From Bacillus sp. NTK034 (GTDB lineage Bacteria; Bacillota; Bacilli; Bacillales; Cytobacillaceae), in NCBI RefSeq assembly GCF_017303275.1, contig NZ_JAFKOJ010000007.1:62001-126000 (forward strand): DNA of 64,000 nucleotides. The letters are read 5' to 3'. This document shows, piece by piece, positions 1-9,215 of the stretch (position 1 is its first letter; each line of letters begins with the position of its first letter). The position numbers and the translations under genes are program-made. A model generated the notes under the pieces. It made no database searches. It had not been told where the DNA came from and was given only the letters and a program-made list of their open reading frames with translations.

Positions 1-1
1 A

Positions 2-826
2 CCTGAACATCGTATTGAAGGGGAAAAATTAAGCTATTTCCGTATTCCTTATGAATTATTAACAAAGCCCCTTCTTAAATGTTTAGTTTCAGCAAGAGAA
101 GCTGCCGGCATTTTATTAGTATTGGACCTGTTCAATCGATTCACTCGTTTTATCGGGAAAAACCAAGCAGAGGCAATGCAGGCATCGTTTACCTATACAA
201 TGAAATCTTTACAAGACAAGACGAAAAAAACCGCTTTAAAGATCAGACACATCATTAATTTGATACGGGATTTTTTCTCATTTGAAGCTTGTGATTATAA
301 AGAGAGAAGGCCGAATAAAGAGCGGGTTGCTGTAACTAAGAAGAATGTAATTCAGATTGTTATTAAAAAGTTCAAGGTATGTATTAACCCTGATTTATTG
401 CTTATCGAAGAAGACGAACATGCAACTAAAACATTAGAAGCCGCTTTCCGTAAAGAATTAACTGTCAAACTAGAGAATGCCGGGATATCCTACCATTCGA
501 AAGAATTGCGTGATATGCTGACAGCTGTTAAACAAGAAGTCATTAACGTTATGCAGTTTTCAACCCAGCAGACATTTAAGGAGAGGAAACATTTTATTCG
601 AAACGTATTCTCCTCCGCTTTAGATAGCTTAATTGACTATTACCAGTTAAAGTCAATGGAAAACAGCAATTTCACTTTTGGCAACATAGGATCTTTCATG
701 AGAAAGAGCTTAAGAAGCTCCATGCAATCGTTAGTTGTTGTTGAGCTAGATCCTGGTGATCGAATAGAAATTGCCTCTGGTTATTACGAACGATACCAAA
801 AATACCCAGTTGTATTTTCAAATTGA
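2..826 (+). CDS. Unrecognised protein, 5'-truncated by the window edge
   Basis: The reading frame is open from the first bases of the window, so the gene begins upstream; the TTG at 122 is only the first start-like codon inside it. About 274 residues are visible. They are basic and helix-rich, with no signal peptide, membrane segment or motif that I can name. A strong terminator follows 11 bases after the stop, so this is the last gene of its transcript. Its position on a plasmid that codes for much replication machinery would fit a DNA-related role, but nothing in the sequence proves one. Confidence 0.75.
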   Translation, partial: PEHRIEGEKLSYFRIPYELLTKPLLKCLVSAREAAGILLVLDLFNRFTRFIGKNQAEAMQASFTYTMKSLQDKTKKTALKIRHIINLIRDFFSFEACDYKERRPNKERVAVTKKNVIQIVIKKFKVCINPDLLLIEEDEHATKTLEAAFRKELTVKLENAGISYHSKELRDMLTAVKQEVINVMQFSTQQTFKERKHFIRNVFSSALDSLIDYYQLKSMENSNFTFGNIGSFMRKSLRSSMQSLVVVELDPGDRIEIASGYYERYQKYPVVFSN

Positions 827-836
827 ATAGAACTTC

Positions 837-873
837 AGCCATGTGAAAAAATCGAGGGTTCACATGGCTTTTT
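837..873 (+). terminator. Intrinsic terminator
   Basis: Eleven-base inverted repeat (AGCCATGTGAA / TTCACATGGCT) followed by a T-run, directly after the stop of the preceding gene. Confidence 0.85.
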
Positions 874-918
874 GGGTTTTAACCCTTTTATCATTTATTA
901 TAATTTTTCAAGCTAACG

Positions 919-959
919 GGCCGGTATTCATGTTCAATTTCATGAATACCGGTCTTTTT
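919..959 (+). terminator. Second intrinsic terminator, possibly bidirectional
   Basis: Inverted repeat CCGGTATTCATG / CATGAATACCGG followed by TCTTTTTG. It stacks behind the first terminator. The 400 bases that follow (to about 1310) hold no gene that I can support. Confidence 0.8.
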
Positions 960-1317
960 GTTGTATCCAAAGATAATAATGCCACATTTCTAATCCCGAA
1001 CGTACTAAGATTCCTTTAATCTCAATTACGAGTAATCTTTTGTGGATTCGTGGATATTTGGAGATTCAATATGTGAGTTATGAGGATTATTGGTACATTA
1101 AGTTGTGTAAATATGGATAGTTCTTTACTGTATTCGTGGAAACTGGTGTTAATTCGATTCTTTCAGATGCTAAAGAGGGGACAAGCCCTACTCCGCCAAT
1201 ACACTACACTACTGAAGATATGCTCTATATTTTAATAATTGAGCTTTTTTATTTTTACAACTTGTTACTTTTTATATCCCTAAATTGAATGAAATACTGT
1301 ATGTACATGTTTTTTTA

Positions 1318-1358
1318 CAAAAAAACGACCATTCCTAATTAAATGATCGCTTTTCAAT
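1318..1358 (-). terminator. Terminator of the FbpB-like gene
   Basis: On the minus strand a GCGATCATT / AATGGTCGT hairpin (with G-U pairs) is followed by seven or more T residues just after the small minus-strand gene. Confidence 0.6.
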
Positions 1359-1363
1359 AATAT

Positions 1364-1495
1364 TTAAGATTTCTGGGTAGAAATTTTTTCATCTACACGC
1401 TTCTCAATCTGTTGAAGTTGTTCAGAATCCTTTAATAACTCCTGCTTGTTTTGTTCAATTAATGCCAACATGGTAGCCTTGTGTGATTTCCTCAT
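1364..1495 (-). CDS. FbpB-like small basic protein (43 aa)
   Basis: Minus-strand ORF of 43 codons with an AAAAGGAGGAATTTTT ribosome-binding region before its ATG. It starts MRKSHKATM, then has an ELLKDSEQLQQIEKRVDEK-like segment, which matches the pattern of Fur-regulated basic protein B (FbpB family) of bacilli: a basic N terminus followed by a charged helix. FbpB proteins act as iron-sparing regulators or RNA chaperone-like partners in Bacillus. I see no clear Fur box upstream, so iron control here is inferred only from the family. The gene stands alone with its own terminator. Confidence 0.6.
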   Translation of the reverse strand: MRKSHKATMLALIEQNKQELLKDSEQLQQIEKRVDEKISTQKS

Positions 1496-1791
1496 AAAAA
1501 TTCCTCCTTTTCTTTTAATATAATCTCAATATATAGAGTTGTCGAAAAACAAGAGTCAATTTATTAGTTCCTTTATAACTGTTATCTGCCAATTTAAGTA
1601 AACTATAAAGAAGAACAGTAGGCTAAAAATCACATATATTCCTTCAGTTATTTTTTTATTTGAATATTAAAGGTATCTGTTAATAAATTGAAGAAAATCA
1701 ACTGTATTAATAATAGATTGATTTTTCTAAAAAATATAAATTTTGTTAAAATATTACATAGATTCCGGAATCTAAAAAAAGGAGATTGAAC
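1496..1791. other. AT-rich intergenic region with divergent promoters expected
   Basis: The stretch separates the minus-strand FbpB-like gene from the plus-strand lipoprotein gene. It holds the ribosome-binding sites of both, and AT-rich promoter-like sequence near 1735-1760 for the rightward genes. I see nothing else in it. Confidence 0.5.
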
Positions 1792-2139
1792 ATGAAAAAA
1801 ATACTAGTCACTTTAATGTTAATCTCGCAATTTCTAGTAATATCAGCGTGTGGTAATGGTGCTGATACAGGTAAAGGTGGATCGTATCAGATTTTGGCTG
1901 TTTCAGAAAGTGGTGATTTTTGGTCCTTGGATTCTAATGAAGACCCTGAAAGTTATGAACAGGATAAGTTGATTGTCACTATTAATAAGAAGACAGAACC
2001 CGATGAAACCCCAGGTAATGGCCAATCAAATTATTATGACGAGGGGACCAAAATTTATAGTGTGAAAGGAGCCGAAGGTTTAGCCATGGCGATAGAACCT
2101 TCGGGTGAAAAAAGTATTTTAAGAAGAGAAGATAACTGA
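1792..2139 (+). CDS. Putative lipoprotein, unknown function
   Basis: Start chosen at the ATG 7 bases after an AAAAAAAGGAG site; a TTG two codons upstream lies too close to that site. The protein has a basic N terminus, a hydrophobic stretch and a lipobox VISAC (Cys about residue 20), so it is expected to be lipid-anchored on the outer face of the membrane. The mature part is short (about 95 aa), polar and acidic and matches nothing that I know. It is followed closely by two more exported-protein genes, so the three probably form one transcription unit with a role at the cell surface. Confidence 0.75.
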   Translation: MKKILVTLMLISQFLVISACGNGADTGKGGSYQILAVSESGDFWSLDSNEDPESYEQDKLIVTINKKTEPDETPGNGQSNYYDEGTKIYSVKGAEGLAMAIEPSGEKSILRREDN

Positions 2140-2177
2140 TAAATTGAAAGCCTGCATTTAGGTAAGGAGATGAATTC

Positions 2178-2729
2178 ATGAAAAAGATGTTCACTATTTT
2201 TACAATGTTCATTATACTTTTAGTCTCCGCTTCTCCTAGTTTTGCTCATGACCTTCCAGGAGGTGGAGGCGAAACATGGGGATGGAAATATGTTGGCTCC
2301 CACTGGCCATCAACTACTACTACCTATTTTGAAGCTACTTCAGATACATGGGAGAGTAGGTTCAAAAATGGAGAGGCAAAATTTGAGAGTGAGACCGGCA
2401 ATAGGTTTTCACTTATTGAACGGACCTCATCTGACACGAGTAATTTTATAGAATCATATAGCTGCTCCTCATGCACTTGGGTAGCAAGACGAACATTTAC
2501 ATCTATCTCAGCTGATCACCCAACACGATGGAGAATTCAATTTAATAGTGCAAAGTCCGCTAATTCTTGGACTACAGTTGCAGCTCATGAAATTGGGCAT
2601 GTATATGGATTAGCTGACCTTTATGAGTCTTACAATGATGAAAGACTTATGTATGGTTATGATAACGGAACACGCTACCTTGATGTTTTAGAAAAAGACG
2701 GCCTAGATTATGTTTACAATGTCTACTAA
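2178..2729 (+). CDS. Secreted zinc metalloprotease (metzincin-type)
   Basis: A 20-residue signal peptide ends near ASPSFA. The C-terminal half carries the zinc motif HEIGHVYGLAD (HExxHxxGxxD) and a later methionine in LMYG that fits the metzincin Met-turn. The Asp in place of the usual third His is known in the snapalysin-type branch of metzincins. At 183 aa it is about the size of a minimal catalytic domain, with no clear propeptide. A CSSC pair at about residues 95-98 may form a disulfide. It lies between a lipoprotein gene and another exported-protein gene, probably in one operon. Confidence 0.8.
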   Translation: MKKMFTIFTMFIILLVSASPSFAHDLPGGGGETWGWKYVGSHWPSTTTTYFEATSDTWESRFKNGEAKFESETGNRFSLIERTSSDTSNFIESYSCSSCTWVARRTFTSISADHPTRWRIQFNSAKSANSWTTVAAHEIGHVYGLADLYESYNDERLMYGYDNGTRYLDVLEKDGLDYVYNVY

Positions 2730-2747
2730 TAAGGACGGTGCCTAACA

Positions 2748-3371
2748 ATGAAAAAAAAGTCGTATTTGATTACATTCTCCTTCTTGATTTGTGCAGCACT
2801 GTTGGTATTCAACTTAAATATGGAAAAGGGTAACGCTGGGGAACAAGACCTATCCGAAGAACAATTAGCAGCAAATAAGGTAAAAGAGTTAAATGATCGT
2901 GTTGCTGCCGGTGAGGAAAAGATTATTGATGATTCCGCATCTTTTCCAGCATTAACCGAAGAGGAACTCTATAAGCAATCCGATTTAATTGTGGTTGGAA
3001 AAGTTAAAAAAACAGTGAAAGAGTATAATATCCACACAGACATCCCATTCAGTGAGTTTGAATTTCAAGTAAAAGAATATATAAAATTAAATAATGAGTA
3101 CAAAGATAATAAACTAATCGTCACTCAAGATGGCAACTCAGAGATTTCATTTGATAAACATCCTCTTCTTGAATCAAATAAAGACTATATTCTGTTTTTA
3201 AATGTTCATAAAGAAGGAAATGAAACTAAATTGATTATGGTAGGTGGACCCAACGGTAAATTTGAAATTGAAAATGAAAAGGTTAGCACCTACGGTAGTC
3301 TACAAGAACTTAAAGGGAAAGAGTTAAATCAATTTATAAAAGAGTCAAAGGTTAAGGCAAGTAAACAATAA
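2748..3371 (+). CDS. Exported or membrane-anchored protein, unknown function
   Basis: It has a strong Sec-type hydrophobic N terminus (residues about 5-25) with no clear cleavage site, so it may be secreted or N-anchored. The rest (about 175 aa) includes an SDLIVVGKVKKT segment, a likely beta-strand core (ILFLNV, VGGPNGKFEI) and a charged tail. The layout (a 'flux' of beta strands after SDLIVVG) resembles uncharacterised bacillar secreted proteins. It begins 18 bases after the metalloprotease gene with its own ribosome-binding site, so the two are probably co-transcribed. A terminator follows. Confidence 0.7.
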   Translation: MKKKSYLITFSFLICAALLVFNLNMEKGNAGEQDLSEEQLAANKVKELNDRVAAGEEKIIDDSASFPALTEEELYKQSDLIVVGKVKKTVKEYNIHTDIPFSEFEFQVKEYIKLNNEYKDNKLIVTQDGNSEISFDKHPLLESNKDYILFLNVHKEGNETKLIMVGGPNGKFEIENEKVSTYGSLQELKGKELNQFIKESKVKASKQ

Positions 3372-3402
3372 TTCTTCTCTAATAAGTAGAAGAGAACATT
3401 TT

Positions 3403-3434
3403 AACCCCCCTTATTTTTTTATTTAAGGGGGTTA
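3403..3434 (+). terminator. Bidirectional terminator between convergent genes
   Basis: AACCCCCCTTA / TAAGGGGGTT inverted repeat around a T-rich loop. It lies between the plus-strand exported-protein gene and the minus-strand ligase remnant. Confidence 0.75.
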
Positions 3435-3453
3435 GTTGTTTTTATGAGTTATA

Positions 3454-4146
3454 TTAGCTTACCCAGTTTTCAAAACTCGGTATTCTTAGTTTACCATTGC
3501 TTGTTAAATTTCTATATTTCACTCTGCATGGGAGAGGATTAATAAATATAATGTCACCTTTGTCTGCTATTCGGTTATTGTGAGTATATTGATAAAATTT
3601 TCTTCGCTCAATTGGAGGCATAAACTCCATGACTCCAGCAGATTCTTTATTATCAAATTGCAACAGGAGGCCGAATTTCTTTTTTGTATAACCAACAATA
3701 TTGATCGTGGTGTATTTATAATTGATGACCTTTAAAACTTCTTTTGACCTCCGGCCGATAAGATAAGGGGCATCTGCCTTTTTTTGAACTATCCCCTCAA
3801 GATCATGCTGCTTTATTAATTCAAAGTATGCCTTTGCATTGCCGCTCAGCCATTTCACTTTTGTTACCAGCTCAGAATCAGTAGGTAGGAGTTCTTCTAA
3901 TAGCTGTTTTCGTTCCAGAAGTGGCAAATGCGTGACCTTCTTATCACCAACATAAATCACATCAAATATAGCAAACTGAACTTGATAGGGGGCTTTTACA
4001 CTTTTAAATCGGCTCATCATCGCTTCGAAATCGGGTTTGCCATCTATACCAGGTACAATCAACTCCCCATCGTATACGCCATCTGGAAGTTGGACAGATG
4101 CAATCTCTGGGAACAAGGAGGTAACCTCATTTCTTATCAAGACCAA
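3454..4146 (-). pseudogene. ATP-dependent DNA ligase, C-terminal part (gene split by the Tn554-like element)
   Basis: This minus-strand frame encodes the body of a small ATP-dependent DNA ligase of the SPbeta YoqV type, from the NEVTSLFPEI segment on: the EL/DGEL strand motif, FAIFDVIYV, LEGIVQKK (motif IV-like) and the OB-fold domain with K-rich strands. It lacks the catalytic lysine motif (KxDG). The missing first 50 residues, including TELKLDGIRL, are found on the same strand at 13028-13183, on the far side of the transposon. The apparent TTG start at 4146 is in transposon-end sequence, with a stop a few codons upstream. As it stands the protein cannot self-adenylate, so it should be inactive. 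Confidence 0.88.
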
Positions 4147-4458
4147 ATTTTTAAAAATACCTATAATACATTAGTTTCATATATTTGACATGTATAATAT
4201 ATAAAACAGCTTAGATTTTCATATGTATTTGTTAAAGCACAGATGCTATTAACTATCTACCTCCATTAAAATGTCATAAAAACCATTTTAATCTTACAAT
4301 AATGGTTTTCAGATCAAACTTACTTACTCAACTAAGGGGGGCAAAGTATACAAAAAGGACTTATGAAAATATACTCAGTATAAAAGAGCCCATTTCTCAA
4401 TAAACAGTTAAGAAATGGGCTTTTATTGTGAGATTTTCTTTACATGTTTCTTATTATG
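4147..4458. other. Left end of the transposon, non-coding
   Basis: AT-rich sequence with no supported gene. It contains the terminator of the PBP gene at 4386-4432 (minus strand: AAGCCCATTTCTTAAC / ...GAAATGGGCTCTTTT). Confidence 0.6.
4386..4432 (-). terminator. Terminator of the PBP gene
   Basis: Inverted repeat AGCCCATTTCTCAA / TTAAGAAATGGGCT with T-runs on both strands, so it can act in both directions. Confidence 0.8.
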
Positions 4459-6672
4459 TTAATCTAGAATTTCATCATATGGTATTTTTTGGTTTGCAGG
4501 TTTTGAAAGATTATTCAATTCAACGATTAAATAGTCACCTTCAATAAATTTTGATCCTGGTTTGATATTTTGTTTAACTATATATCCATTTCCAACCGTA
4601 TTTATTTTGAGGTTAGCTGCCTTAGTTACCTTTAAAACATCCCTTAAGGACCATTTAGACATATCTGGCATTTTTAACTTCCCATCTCCTTTAATTATGA
4701 CTCTTTCTCCATTAAGCATGTTAAAGGTGCTATCAGGTACTTGAGTAATAATCTTTTTCCCTTCACCGATTACAATGGGTTTAAATCCTTCTTCTTCAAG
4801 TCTTTTCTGTGCATCAACTACTGACATTCCAGTAACATCAGGAGTCTTACTTGATTGTGTTTTCTTTTTTTGAGATGGCTCTATATTTAAATATTGAAGA
4901 CTGCTTTTCATAACCGGTTTGAAAATTTCCGAAACAGGCTCCGCACCATTTGTATTTAAATCTATATTAGGCTGCTGAACTGCTACATAAATAATCAATT
5001 CAGGATCATCTTTAGGTGCCATTCCTAAAAATGAAAAAATGTAGTTTTTATGGCCTTTTAAATATCGACCACTTTTGGGATCAGGAATCTGGGCAGTTCC
5101 AGTCTTACCAGCAACCTCATACCCTTCAATATTATAACGGTTATAACCTGTTCCTTCTTCTGCGGTAACAACAGTTCCTAGTATATCTCGTGTTTGTTTG
5201 GCAGTATCAGCCGATATTGGATTGCCAACTACTTTCGGCTTCGATTTCTTTACAACCTCATTCTTATTGGTATCAATAATTTTACTTATAACATAAGGTT
5301 GCATCATACTACCATCATTCGCAATTGCCGTAGCAGCTTGAATTTGCTGGATGGGAGTAAAAGCCGAACCCTGTCCAAATCCAGTTGTTACCTTTTCCAA
5401 TGGCCATTCGTAAAGTATTTTGCCACTTGTCTCATTTGGTAAATCAATTCCTGTAGATTGATTAAAACCAAACTTCGATAGATACTCTTTAAACACTTCA
5501 AATCCAAGTTGTTCTTTAACAATTTTAGCAAACGCTACATTGGAAGAACGTTGGACACCTTCTAAATAACTTATTGTTCCCCAGCCTCTTCCACCATTAT
5601 GATCCTTTACAGGGCTTGAATTTTCGGTGACTTTATAACTTCCAGATTGGAAACTTCCACTTGAGTTAAATACACCTTCTTCAATAGCTGAAGCAAGAGT
5701 GAAAATCTTCATTGTTGAACCAGGCTCAAATGAATTTTCAATGGCTTCATTATGCCAACTTTCATTAATTCCTTCCTTCGTTTTGGGATGGAATGATGGT
5801 CTTTGAGCCATTGCAAGAATTTCACCTGTTTTTGGATCGGCAACTATTGCAATTATTTTTTCTGGTGTATATTTTTTGTCCACTTTATTTAACGAGTCTT
5901 CCAAAAATGTTTGAATCTTTTTATCGATTGTTAGATATACATCCTGTCCATTTTTCGCAGGTTTTACTAAACCCTTGCCATTTGGCAATAAATCTCCCCA
6001 AACATCACTTTCATAGCTAAATGATCCGTTCTGTCCTGTAAGAGCTTCATTTAAGCTTTTTTCAATCCCTAACATACCGATAGCGTCTGTTTTATCCTCA
6101 CTATTTTCCTTTTTTTCGACATATCCTACTAAGTGTGAAGCAAATTTTCCATTCGGATAAAAGCGCTGTGAGTCCTGAATAAATGTTATTCCTGGTAGCC
6201 TTAATTCTTCAATATTCCTTTTAGTCTGAAGGGAAAGGTCTCTACCCGCCTTTCCGAATTCAACTTGGAAAGGTACTCCCTTTTTCGTTTTTTTGGTAAG
6301 TATTCTATGGATCTCTGATTCTTCTAAATCAATCAATTTTGCCAGTTTCTTTGCTGTGAGTTCTGGATTAACCACATGCATAGGCTTTTTTTTATTTTTA
6401 GTTACTTTCTTATTTAAGATGGCAACTAGCTTATAAGAATTTGTATCCTCAGCTATTACATCACCATTACGAGTGTAAATAGTTCCCCGTTTTGCTTCAA
6501 TTACCTTTTCTTTCTCATATAAGCTTTGAGCTCTGGCTGCAAGGTCTACACCTAATATCTCACCTGTCATTTGTATTGAAATTAGTCTGAATAATAGTAT
6601 TAAAAACAGGAGGCAAAATACCACAAACAAAATTGTTGCTCCAAAATTTATATTAGCTTGTTTTCTCTGCAT
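4459..6672 (-). CDS. Class B penicillin-binding protein with two PASTA domains (PBP2B type)
   Basis: This is a peptidoglycan transpeptidase anchored by one N-terminal membrane segment (residues about 10-35). A dimerisation/pedestal domain follows, then the transpeptidase with active-site motif STMK (Ser about 319), SSN (about 378) and KTGT (about 523), and two C-terminal PASTA repeats (about 615-725). All catalytic motifs are intact and the 737-aa length is typical for cell-division PBPs of bacilli. It is transposon cargo. An extra intact PBP next to an ECF cell-envelope sigma factor suggests beta-lactam or envelope-stress resistance, which is inference. The ORF is monocistronic and faces away from the sigma genes. 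Confidence 0.93.
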   Translation of the reverse strand: MQRKQANINFGATILFVVFCLLFLILLFRLISIQMTGEILGVDLAARAQSLYEKEKVIEAKRGTIYTRNGDVIAEDTNSYKLVAILNKKVTKNKKKPMHVVNPELTAKKLAKLIDLEESEIHRILTKKTKKGVPFQVEFGKAGRDLSLQTKRNIEELRLPGITFIQDSQRFYPNGKFASHLVGYVEKKENSEDKTDAIGMLGIEKSLNEALTGQNGSFSYESDVWGDLLPNGKGLVKPAKNGQDVYLTIDKKIQTFLEDSLNKVDKKYTPEKIIAIVADPKTGEILAMAQRPSFHPKTKEGINESWHNEAIENSFEPGSTMKIFTLASAIEEGVFNSSGSFQSGSYKVTENSSPVKDHNGGRGWGTISYLEGVQRSSNVAFAKIVKEQLGFEVFKEYLSKFGFNQSTGIDLPNETSGKILYEWPLEKVTTGFGQGSAFTPIQQIQAATAIANDGSMMQPYVISKIIDTNKNEVVKKSKPKVVGNPISADTAKQTRDILGTVVTAEEGTGYNRYNIEGYEVAGKTGTAQIPDPKSGRYLKGHKNYIFSFLGMAPKDDPELIIYVAVQQPNIDLNTNGAEPVSEIFKPVMKSSLQYLNIEPSQKKKTQSSKTPDVTGMSVVDAQKRLEEEGFKPIVIGEGKKIITQVPDSTFNMLNGERVIIKGDGKLKMPDMSKWSLRDVLKVTKAANLKINTVGNGYIVKQNIKPGSKFIEGDYLIVELNNLSKPANQKIPYDEILD

Positions 6673-6977
6673 GCTTTTTATATCTCCATTTTGTTTCCCT
6701 TTTGTATTTTTTAATACACATTAAGCATCCTCCTGTATTGGAATTTTCCTGTGTGTCAGCATCCATAATTTTACCATATTAATCCACATTGTACTTATCT
6801 GAATTCAGACAATGACGAAGAAAGTTAGCTATAAGGGTGACAGTATTTTAATGTCGATAGCATTTAGTGAAATTAATTTTTGTAAAAACCAACAATAAAC
6901 TTAACCTCTGGTGGTTTTTGAAACATTTACAAGGAAGCCGTCGTCAAAGTTGTAAGAAGCAAAATTAAGGAGGAAAC
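6673..6977. promoter_or_regulatory. Divergent regulatory region between the PBP and ECF sigma genes
   Basis: For the sigma gene there is an ECF-type promoter: TGAAAC at 6919-6924 and CGTC at 6942-6945, 17 bases apart, similar to the SigW/SigM/SigX class. This predicts autoregulation of the sigma gene. On the minus strand a TGGTAAAAT box near 6770 could drive the PBP gene from the vegetative sigma. I did not find a clear ECF promoter for the PBP. Confidence 0.6.
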
Positions 6978-7517
6978 ATGGAGGTTTTGGAAACAACTAA
7001 TCCAAGTGATATAAATATTGAAATCCTAGTAAATAAGTATGGCAAGGATATAAAAAAACTTGCGTATATGTATGTTAAGGACTGGGGAAAGGCGGAAGAT
7101 ATTACCCAAGAGGTATTTATTATTTGTTATAAAAAATTGCACCTCTTTCGTGGAGATTCCTCATACAAAACTTGGCTATACAAAATAACTGTAAATAAAT
7201 GCAAAGATGAGTTAAAAAGAAAGAGTTTTTGGCAATTTCGATTGGCAGAGAAATTAAAAGATCACGTGCCTAAAAGTGAACGATCAACAGAGGAGCAAGT
7301 TATAACTAAAAGTGAAGACCAAGAACTTTCTGACAATGTTCTTTCTCTTCCAATAAAATATAGGGAAGTTATTATTCTGTTTTATTATGAGGGACTGAAA
7401 ATAAAGGAAATACATGAATTAACCGGTTTAAATATAGACACTATTAAAACAAGATTAAGCAGGTCAAAAGGATTGCTACGTAAAATGTATGAAGGGAGTG
7501 AGGTTAATGGAAGATAA
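6978..7517 (+). CDS. ECF (extracytoplasmic function) RNA polymerase sigma factor
   Basis: It shows the sigma-70 region 2 pattern (AEDITQEVFIICYKKLHLF, residues about 36-54, then a YKTWLYKITVNKCKDELKRK segment) and region 4 helix-turn-helix (LPIKYREVIILFYYEGLKIKE, then TIKTRLSRSKGLLRK). Length (179 aa) is standard for the family. The anti-sigma gene overlaps its 3' end, so they are co-expressed. The promoter in front matches ECF consensus, implying a positive loop. It is cargo of the Tn554-like element, and the target genes are unknown; the divergent PBP is the obvious candidate. Confidence 0.92.
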   Translation: MEVLETTNPSDINIEILVNKYGKDIKKLAYMYVKDWGKAEDITQEVFIICYKKLHLFRGDSSYKTWLYKITVNKCKDELKRKSFWQFRLAEKLKDHVPKSERSTEEQVITKSEDQELSDNVLSLPIKYREVIILFYYEGLKIKEIHELTGLNIDTIKTRLSRSKGLLRKMYEGSEVNGR

Positions 7518-8631
7518 ATTGAAACATCTTAGAGAAAGTATGGATAAGACTGTGTTTAAAGATACATCACTCGAATCATATGAACGAACAAAAATTTTAA
7601 ACGGATTAAATAGAAATGAAAGAAAAGTACATTTTAATTTAAATTCCATACTTTCATTTGCAGTATGCACTTTTTTGTTCATTGGAATAGGAGCATTTGT
7701 TTTTAATGAAGTAAAGGACAGAGAAAACAATAAACCACAAAGTAACACTGCTTTAGATACAAGTAAAGAGGAAAAACATCAAGTACAGAACGAAGATCAA
7801 CTTGAAACAAAAAGCATTAAACCTTATTACCCATATATTGTCTTGGATGGATATTACTATAAAAAAACCAATGAAGTAATACAACCTGAAGGTCTAGGTG
7901 AACAAATTGCGGAAGTGAAAAGGATAGGTGATTGGGAATTTAAGAAGTCCGGGGACTCAAACGAAATCCCACCAGGTCCAATCTATTCTGTTAAAGGAAA
8001 AGATACTAAAGAATATATCGCTGGAAAAGGAATTATTTATAAAGAAGGTAAAAATCAAGCTGGATACATTGTTTTTAAGAAGGAAGAACTCGTCGAACAA
8101 CCCAAGAAAGAATCTATACTAAATTCTAAAGGCGACTTAGAAGAAGTTCAAATCGCTTTCGGAAACATTATAGAGAAAGTGGAAGATCTTCATCATTTCA
8201 TTGGTATTGAGAAGAGAGTTAATCTATATGCCGCTGACTATTTGCCCGAAAACGGACCGGGTGTAGATTTAGTTTATAATGTTCCGGAAGCTAATATAAA
8301 GGATAATGAACAAAATATTGATGGAATGTTATTTATCCGCGAATACCAGAAAGATTTACCACCTCCCAACTCTCGATTTCTTCCACAAAATGGGTGGAAT
8401 CGAATAAAAAATGGGAATGAGGTAATAAGGCAGAAAGAATTTATACCGCCTTCTCTAATAAAGTCTTTTGAAATAAACGGTATTTCATGGGGGTACTATG
8501 AGGATAAAACTCATCAAGATTTTATTTTAAGAGGTGAGAGAAATAATATGTATTTTGAAGTAGTTACACAAGGTGATTTTTCTTTTGAGAAGCTCAAGGA
8601 ACTCTTGAAGAAGTTTAAACAAGTAAGATGA
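7507..8631 (+). CDS. Membrane-bound anti-sigma factor partner of the ECF sigma factor
   Basis: Start taken at the ATG at 7507, which has GAAGGGAGTGAGG in front and overlaps the end of the sigma gene by 11 bases (translational coupling). Residues about 1-45 form a short cytoplasmic part, followed by one membrane span (ILSFAVCTFLFIGIGAFVF, about 47-65) and a 300-residue external domain. The topology and gene order are those of anti-sigma factors that hold an ECF sigma at the membrane. The external domain has repeated YYY/KKTNE-type beta-rich segments and is not one that I recognise; it may sense a ligand. Confidence 0.75.
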   Translation: MEDKLKHLRESMDKTVFKDTSLESYERTKILNGLNRNERKVHFNLNSILSFAVCTFLFIGIGAFVFNEVKDRENNKPQSNTALDTSKEEKHQVQNEDQLETKSIKPYYPYIVLDGYYYKKTNEVIQPEGLGEQIAEVKRIGDWEFKKSGDSNEIPPGPIYSVKGKDTKEYIAGKGIIYKEGKNQAGYIVFKKEELVEQPKKESILNSKGDLEEVQIAFGNIIEKVEDLHHFIGIEKRVNLYAADYLPENGPGVDLVYNVPEANIKDNEQNIDGMLFIREYQKDLPPPNSRFLPQNGWNRIKNGNEVIRQKEFIPPSLIKSFEINGISWGYYEDKTHQDFILRGERNNMYFEVVTQGDFSFEKLKELLKKFKQVR

Positions 8632-8722
8632 TTATATATTAGAGTTACTAGTATGTTAAAGAACGAACTTCAAGAGCACGATTATATAATATGCTAATAC
8701 TAAAAGGATTGGAGGTATTATT

Positions 8723-9202
8723 ATTAGGTTTATAATTAAATTTGGTGTTTCCTCTTTGTTACTTTTATTTTCTACGTTTGTTTCTTGGTATGAGGGAAGT
8801 GAAATACTAAATCGTTCATTTGAGTGGAGATATTCAACACCTTTCAGCCACTTTTTATATGGAGAAGTAAATAAACCAAGCGATATATCACAATTAGATT
8901 ACTTTGTTTATGCAGCTAAATTCCAACCCGGTTTCCCTATTATTATGTTTTTGAGCAGTTTATATATGTTAATCCTTATTGGGTATTATATTTTCCAAGA
9001 AGAGAAAAAGGGGTTAGCCTACTATCTAACCTTTTTAGGGAGTGGAATACTTATATTGAGCTATATTACTTCTAATTCTTCAACAGCTGGTGGACAAATA
9101 ATATATTACCTTTTCTTAATGGGGGGTGTATCTTGTATAGTAATTGCTCTAACGAACTATTATCATATTATAAACCGACTTCGGGAAAAAATTATAAGCT
9201 AA
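8723..9202 (+). CDS. Small integral membrane protein with a probable ATT start
   Basis: The frame encodes four hydrophobic segments (about residues 1-20, 68-90, 102-120 and 128-147), with no family that I recognise. No ATG, GTG or TTG follows the good site TTGGAGG at 8709-8715 at normal distance: the first is TTG 8756, which would remove most of the first membrane segment. ATT triplets at 8717, 8720 and 8723 are in frame; the one at 8723 is eight bases from the GGAGG. Upstream of it the sequence reads as Shine-Dalgarno, so an AUU start is the best explanation. It is the last gene of the rightward cargo. Confidence 0.6.
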   Translation: MRFIIKFGVSSLLLLFSTFVSWYEGSEILNRSFEWRYSTPFSHFLYGEVNKPSDISQLDYFVYAAKFQPGFPIIMFLSSLYMLILIGYYIFQEEKKGLAYYLTFLGSGILILSYITSNSSTAGGQIIYYLFLMGGVSCIVIALTNYYHIINRLREKIIS

Positions 9203-9215
9203 AAGTGGAGCAATC

